From: Achromobacter sp.
Lineage (GTDB): Bacteria > Pseudomonadota > Gammaproteobacteria > Burkholderiales > Burkholderiaceae_B
Direction: 5' to 3'
Length of the DNA stretch: 8,431 bases
NCBI GenBank assembly: GCA_003454835.1
Contig: DMTA01000563.1
Location: forward strand, 375 to 8,805
This document shows, in pieces, positions 5,865 through 8,431 of this stretch. Numbering within the stretch: the first letter of the stretch is position 1; each line of letters begins with the position of its first letter. The notes under the pieces were generated by a model that was not told where the DNA came from, searched no databases, and saw only the letters and a list, made by a program, of their open reading frames with translations. Position numbers and translations under genes: made by a program.

Positions 5865-7358
5865 TCACTTTGCCACAGGCATGGTGAATTCGGCGCCCTT
5901 GGCGATGCTGTCGGGCCAGCGCTGCATCACGCTCTTGTAGCGCGAGTAGAACCGGATGCCTTCCTCGCCATACGCATGATGATCGCCGAACAGCGAGCGC
6001 TTCCAGCCGCCGAACGAATGCCACGCCATGGGAACGGGGATCGGCACGTTGATGCCCACCATGCCGACCTTGATCTGGCGGGCGAACGCGCGCGCCACGC
6101 CGCCGTCGGACGTGAAGCACGCCACGCCGTTGCCGAACTCATGCGCATTGATCAGTTCCACCGCGCTCGCGAAATCCGGCACGCGCACGATGCACAGCAC
6201 CGGTCCGAAAATCTCTTCGCGGTAGATGTTCATCGTGGGTTTCACGTTGTCGAACAGCGTGCCACCCAGGAAGAAACCCTTCTCGTTGCCCGGCACCTTC
6301 AGGTCGCGGCCGTCCACGACCAGATCGGCGCCGCTGGCGATGCCGTCCTCGATGTAGCCCATCACCTTCTTGCGGTGCTGAGCGGTCACCAGCGGACCCA
6401 TCTCGGCGTCCGACTGCATGCCGTCCTTGACGATCAGCGCCTTGACGCGCGGCGTGAGGCGTTCGACGACCTTGTCGGCCACGTCGCCCACCGCCACGGC
6501 CACCGAAATCGCCATGCAGCGCTCGCCTGCGGAACCGTAGGCTGCGCCCATCAGCGCGTCGGTCACCTGATCCAGATCCGCATCGGGCATGACCACCAGG
6601 TGGTTCTTGGCGCCGCCCAGGGCCTGCACGCGCTTGCCCCGCTTGGTGCCTTCGGCGTAGATGTATTCGGCGATCGGCGTCGAGCCGACGAAGGACAGCG
6701 CCTCGACGTCGGGATGCGAGATCAGCGCGTCCACCGCCAGCTTGTCGCCGTGGACCACGTTGAAGACACCGGGGGGCAGGCCGGCTTCGGTGAGCAGTTC
6801 GGCCAGACGCAGCGACGCGGACGGGTCGCGCTCGGACGGCTTGAGCACGAAGGTGTTGCCGCAGGCGATGGCGACCGGGAACATCCAGCACGGCACCATC
6901 ATCGGGAAGTTGAACGGCGTGATGCCGGCCACCACGCCCAGCGCCTGGCGCATGCTCCAGTTGTCGATGCCGCCGCCGATCTGGTCGGAATACTGGCCCT
7001 TGAGCAGTTGCGGAATGCCGCAGGCGAACTCGACGATCTCGATGCCGCGCATCACTTCGCCCTTGGCGTCCGAGAACACCTTGCCGTGTTCGCGCGTGAT
7101 CAGTTCGGCCAGTTCGTCCTGATGCTTGTCCAGCAGCGCCTTGAAGTTGAAGAGGACGCGGGCGCGCTTGAGCGCCGGCGTTTCGGACCAGGCGGGAAAG
7201 GCCGCCTTGGCGGCGGCCACGGCCAGCGCCACGTCGTCGTTGGACGCCAGCGGGATCGACGAGGTGATTTCGCCGGTGGCCGGGTTGAAGCCGTCGGTGT
7301 AGCGGCTGTTGCCGCCCTCGTAGGGTTGGCCGTTGATGAAATGGGGAATCTTCTTCAT
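5865..7358 (-). CDS. mmsA: CoA-acylating (methyl)malonate-semialdehyde dehydrogenase
   Basis: This enzyme oxidises malonate semialdehyde (and methylmalonate semialdehyde) with NAD+ and CoA to acetyl-CoA (or propionyl-CoA) plus CO2. It has 497 residues, the normal length, and is of the aldehyde-dehydrogenase superfamily. Visible marks are FINGQ near the start, the cofactor-site segment [12 protein letters not shown] (141-152) with Asn150, Lys173 in LKPSERDPS, and the catalytic Cys281 in [17 protein letters not shown] (248-253) places Asn where ordinary aldehyde dehydrogenases have the general-base Glu, which is typical of the CoA-dependent MmsA subgroup. The C-terminus [16 protein letters not shown] is also family-typical. 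ATG 7358 is chosen because it gives the canonical [11 protein letters not shown]; the Shine-Dalgarno there is weak. An upstream in-frame extension to 7415 would run through a hairpin and looks non-coding. Its neighbour is a beta-alanine aminotransferase, so its main job is probably malonate semialdehyde removal (the bauC role) rather than valine catabolism. Confidence 0.96.
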   Translation of the reverse strand: MKKIPHFINGQPYEGGNSRYTDGFNPATGEITSSIPLASNDDVALAVAAAKAAFPAWSETPALKRARVLFNFKALLDKHQDELAELITREHGKVFSDAKGEVMRGIEIVEFACGIPQLLKGQYSDQIGGGIDNWSMRQALGVVAGITPFNFPMMVPCWMFPVAIACGNTFVLKPSERDPSASLRLAELLTEAGLPPGVFNVVHGDKLAVDALISHPDVEALSFVGSTPIAEYIYAEGTKRGKRVQALGGAKNHLVVMPDADLDQVTDALMGAAYGSAGERCMAISVAVAVGDVADKVVERLTPRVKALIVKDGMQSDAEMGPLVTAQHRKKVMGYIEDGIASGADLVVDGRDLKVPGNEKGFFLGGTLFDNVKPTMNIYREEIFGPVLCIVRVPDFASAVELINAHEFGNGVACFTSDGGVARAFARQIKVGMVGINVPIPVPMAWHSFGGWKRSLFGDHHAYGEEGIRFYSRYKSVMQRWPDSIAKGAEFTMPVAK

Positions 7359-7382
7359 GGATGCAAGGCTCGGTGATTCGTC

Positions 7383-7413
7383 AAAAATGCGGTTGGGCGG
7401 CCTGTGGCCGCCC
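7383..7413 (-). terminator. Second stem-loop with offset T5 tract before mmsA
   Basis: Bases 7395-7413 form a perfect 8-bp stem (GGGCGGCC / GGCCGCCC) with a 3-base loop. On the minus strand a TTTTT (7387-7383) follows after a 7-base gap, too far away for an efficient intrinsic terminator. It could be a weak terminator/attenuator that lowers read-through from the aminotransferase into mmsA, or an RNA-processing element. The mmsA start is 24 bases beyond the T tract. Confidence 0.4.
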
Positions 7414-7431
7414 ATGTGCGGGTCTGTGGCG

Positions 7432-7452
7432 CCGCGCGCCGTGTGCGCGCGG
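7432..7452 (-). terminator. Stem-loop just after the aminotransferase stop
   Basis: This is a perfect inverted repeat with 8-bp arms (CCGCGCGC / GCGCGCGG) and a 5-base loop, starting 11 bases after the TGA. No run of T follows on the minus strand, so it is not a classic intrinsic terminator. It more likely protects the 3' end of the aminotransferase message or partly attenuates transcription into mmsA. The dyad is seen directly; the function is inferred. Confidence 0.5.
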
Positions 7453-7463
7453 ATAAGGTTGGA

Positions 7464-8431
7464 TCAGGCAACCTCTTTCAGGATCTTGCCGATCTGCTCG
7501 AAGATCTGGCCGATCTGAGCTTCGTCGATGATGAGCGGCGGCGAGACGGCGATGATGTCGCCGGTGTAGCGCACCATCAGGCCGCTGTCGAAGCAGCGCT
7601 GGAAAACTTCGGCCGCGCGTGCGCCGGGCGCGCCCGCGCGCGGCGCCAGTTCAATGCCGGACACCAGGCCCAGGTTGCGCACGTCGATGACGTTGGGCGC
7701 GCCCTTCAGGCTGTGCGCGGCTTCCTGGAACGCGCCCGACAGCTTGCGGGCGCGGCCGAAGAGGTCTTCGCGGCGATAGATGTCCAGGGTGGCCAGGATG
7801 GCGGCGGCGGCCAACGGGTGCGCCGAATAGGTGTAGCCGTGGAAGAACTCGATGCCGCCCGCCGGGCCGTTGACGATGGCGTCGTGCACCTCGCGCTTGA
7901 CCGCGACGGCGCCAGCGGGAACGGCGGCGTTGCTGACGCCCTTGGCCATGGCGATGATGTCCGGCGTCACGCCGAAGAACTCGGATGCCGTGGCGGCGCC
8001 CAGGCGGCCGTACGCGGTGATGACCTCATCGAAAATCAGCAGGATGCCGTGTTTGGCGGTGATCTCGCGCAGCTTTTCCAGGTAGCCCTTCGGCGGAATC
8101 AGCACGCCGGTGGAGCCGGCCATGGGCTCGACGATCACGGCGGCGATGGTCGACGCATCGTGCAGGGCGATGATGCGCTCCAGCTCCTCGGCCAGGTGCG
8201 CGCCCCACGCGGGCTGGCCCTTCGAGTAGGCGTTCTGTTCAATATTGTGGGTATGGGGCAGATGGTCCACGGCGGGCAGCAGGGCGCCCGAGAACGTCTT
8301 GCGGTTGGCCGAGATGCCGCCCACCGAGATGCCGCCAAAGCCCACGCCGTGGTAGCCGCGCTCGCGGCCGATCAGGCGGGTGCGCTGGCCTTCGCCGCGC
8401 GCGCGGTGGTAGGCCAGGGCGATCTTCAGCG
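7464..8431 (-). CDS. bauA: Beta-alanine (omega-amino acid)--pyruvate aminotransferase, 5' part outside window
   Basis: This is a PLP-dependent class III aminotransferase that transfers the amino group of beta-alanine or other omega-amino acids to pyruvate, giving L-alanine and malonate semialdehyde. The 321 visible residues begin in frame at the window edge (LKIALAYHRARG) and include GRERGYHGVGFGGISVGGI, diagnostic for the omega-amino-acid:pyruvate subgroup. The PLP-ring aspartate is in IFDEVITAYGRLG (visible residue 134). The Schiff-base lysine is in IAMAKGVSNA (visible residue 163), 29 residues later as in known enzymes. By comparison with the usual length of about 445-450, some 125 N-terminal residues are missing. 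HGYTYSAHP has Ala where most relatives have Gly (YSGHP). The TGA at 7464-7466 is followed by two stem-loops and then mmsA, its metabolic partner. The ATPase-transporter genes further down are probably a separate unit. Subgroup assignment is strong; substrate range within omega-amino acids is inferred. Confidence 0.94.
   Translation of the reverse strand, partial: LKIALAYHRARGEGQRTRLIGRERGYHGVGFGGISVGGISANRKTFSGALLPAVDHLPHTHNIEQNAYSKGQPAWGAHLAEELERIIALHDASTIAAVIVEPMAGSTGVLIPPKGYLEKLREITAKHGILLIFDEVITAYGRLGAATASEFFGVTPDIIAMAKGVSNAAVPAGAVAVKREVHDAIVNGPAGGIEFFHGYTYSAHPLAAAAILATLDIYRREDLFGRARKLSGAFQEAAHSLKGAPNVIDVRNLGLVSGIELAPRAGAPGARAAEVFQRCFDSGLMVRYTGDIIAVSPPLIIDEAQIGQIFEQIGKILKEVA

Noticed and set aside
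4201..5940. Long plus-strand open frame (about 579 codons) opposite the M81 gene
   Set aside because: Its product is rich in Arg, His, Gln and Gly with no recognisable domain. It is the usual antisense shadow of a high-GC gene, and the minus-strand product is a clear M81 protein.
5766..7376. Plus-strand open frame (about 536 codons) opposite mmsA
   Set aside because: The composition is typical of an antisense frame (His/Arg/Gln/Asp rich) with no domain, while the minus strand encodes a full-length aldehyde dehydrogenase.
7383..7413. Strong rho-independent terminator before mmsA
   Set aside because: The T5 tract is separated from the stem by 7 bases, so only a weak or non-classical terminator can be supported.
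7359..7415. N-terminal extension of MmsA to an upstream start
   Set aside because: The extension overlaps a perfect hairpin arm and gives residues not found in the family; ATG 7358 gives the canonical N-terminus.
1..8431. CRISPR arrays, tRNA/rRNA genes, insertion sequences, phage or defence genes
   Set aside because: No regularly spaced repeats, no tRNA cloverleaf, no transposase or terminal inverted repeats were seen; all long frames on the minus strand are accounted for by metabolic and transport genes.

Overview
The window is GC-rich, densely packed bacterial DNA with every gene on the minus strand, so transcription runs from high to low coordinates. Protein character (Opp/Dpp-type peptide ABC transporter, M81/MlrC-family peptidase, omega-amino-acid aminotransferase next to an mmsA-type dehydrogenase), codon use and the G/C-run intergenic element suggest a betaproteobacterium of the Alcaligenaceae (Achromobacter/Bordetella-like). 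That assignment is inference; there is no rRNA or other marker gene here.

Region 1 (8431-5865) is a beta-alanine / omega-amino-acid degradation module. It holds a class III aminotransferase (5' part outside the window), a 105-bp gap with two tandem hairpins, and a CoA-acylating (methyl)malonate-semialdehyde dehydrogenase. Together they should convert beta-alanine plus pyruvate to alanine and malonate semialdehyde, and then to acetyl-CoA, CO2 and NADH.

Region 2 (5864-5635) is a 230-bp spacer. Next to the mmsA stop it carries a GC-rich element with several dyads. It then has a 9-bp direct repeat, a weak promoter-like pair of hexamers, and a perfect 10-bp-stem hairpin about 30 bases before the next start codon. 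It probably separates two transcription units.

Region 3 (5634-1) looks like one operon: M81-family metallopeptidase, periplasmic peptide-binding protein (SBP_bac_5), DppB-like permease, DppC-like permease, and an OppD/DppD-like ATPase cut off by the window edge at its Walker B motif. The last three genes are nearly abutting. The binding-protein gene is set off on both sides by spacers (79 and 66 bp) that contain stem-loops, an arrangement often linked to higher expression of the binding protein than of the membrane parts. The likely role is uptake of a peptide or peptide-like compound and its cleavage in the cytoplasm by the M81 enzyme.

I found no wholly novel gene system. The observations most worth following are non-coding: hairpins in every long junction, two mutually exclusive stems around the binding-protein stop codon, and the promoter/leader region before the M81 gene. 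The possible metabolic link between the peptidase-transporter operon and the beta-alanine module is also worth a check.
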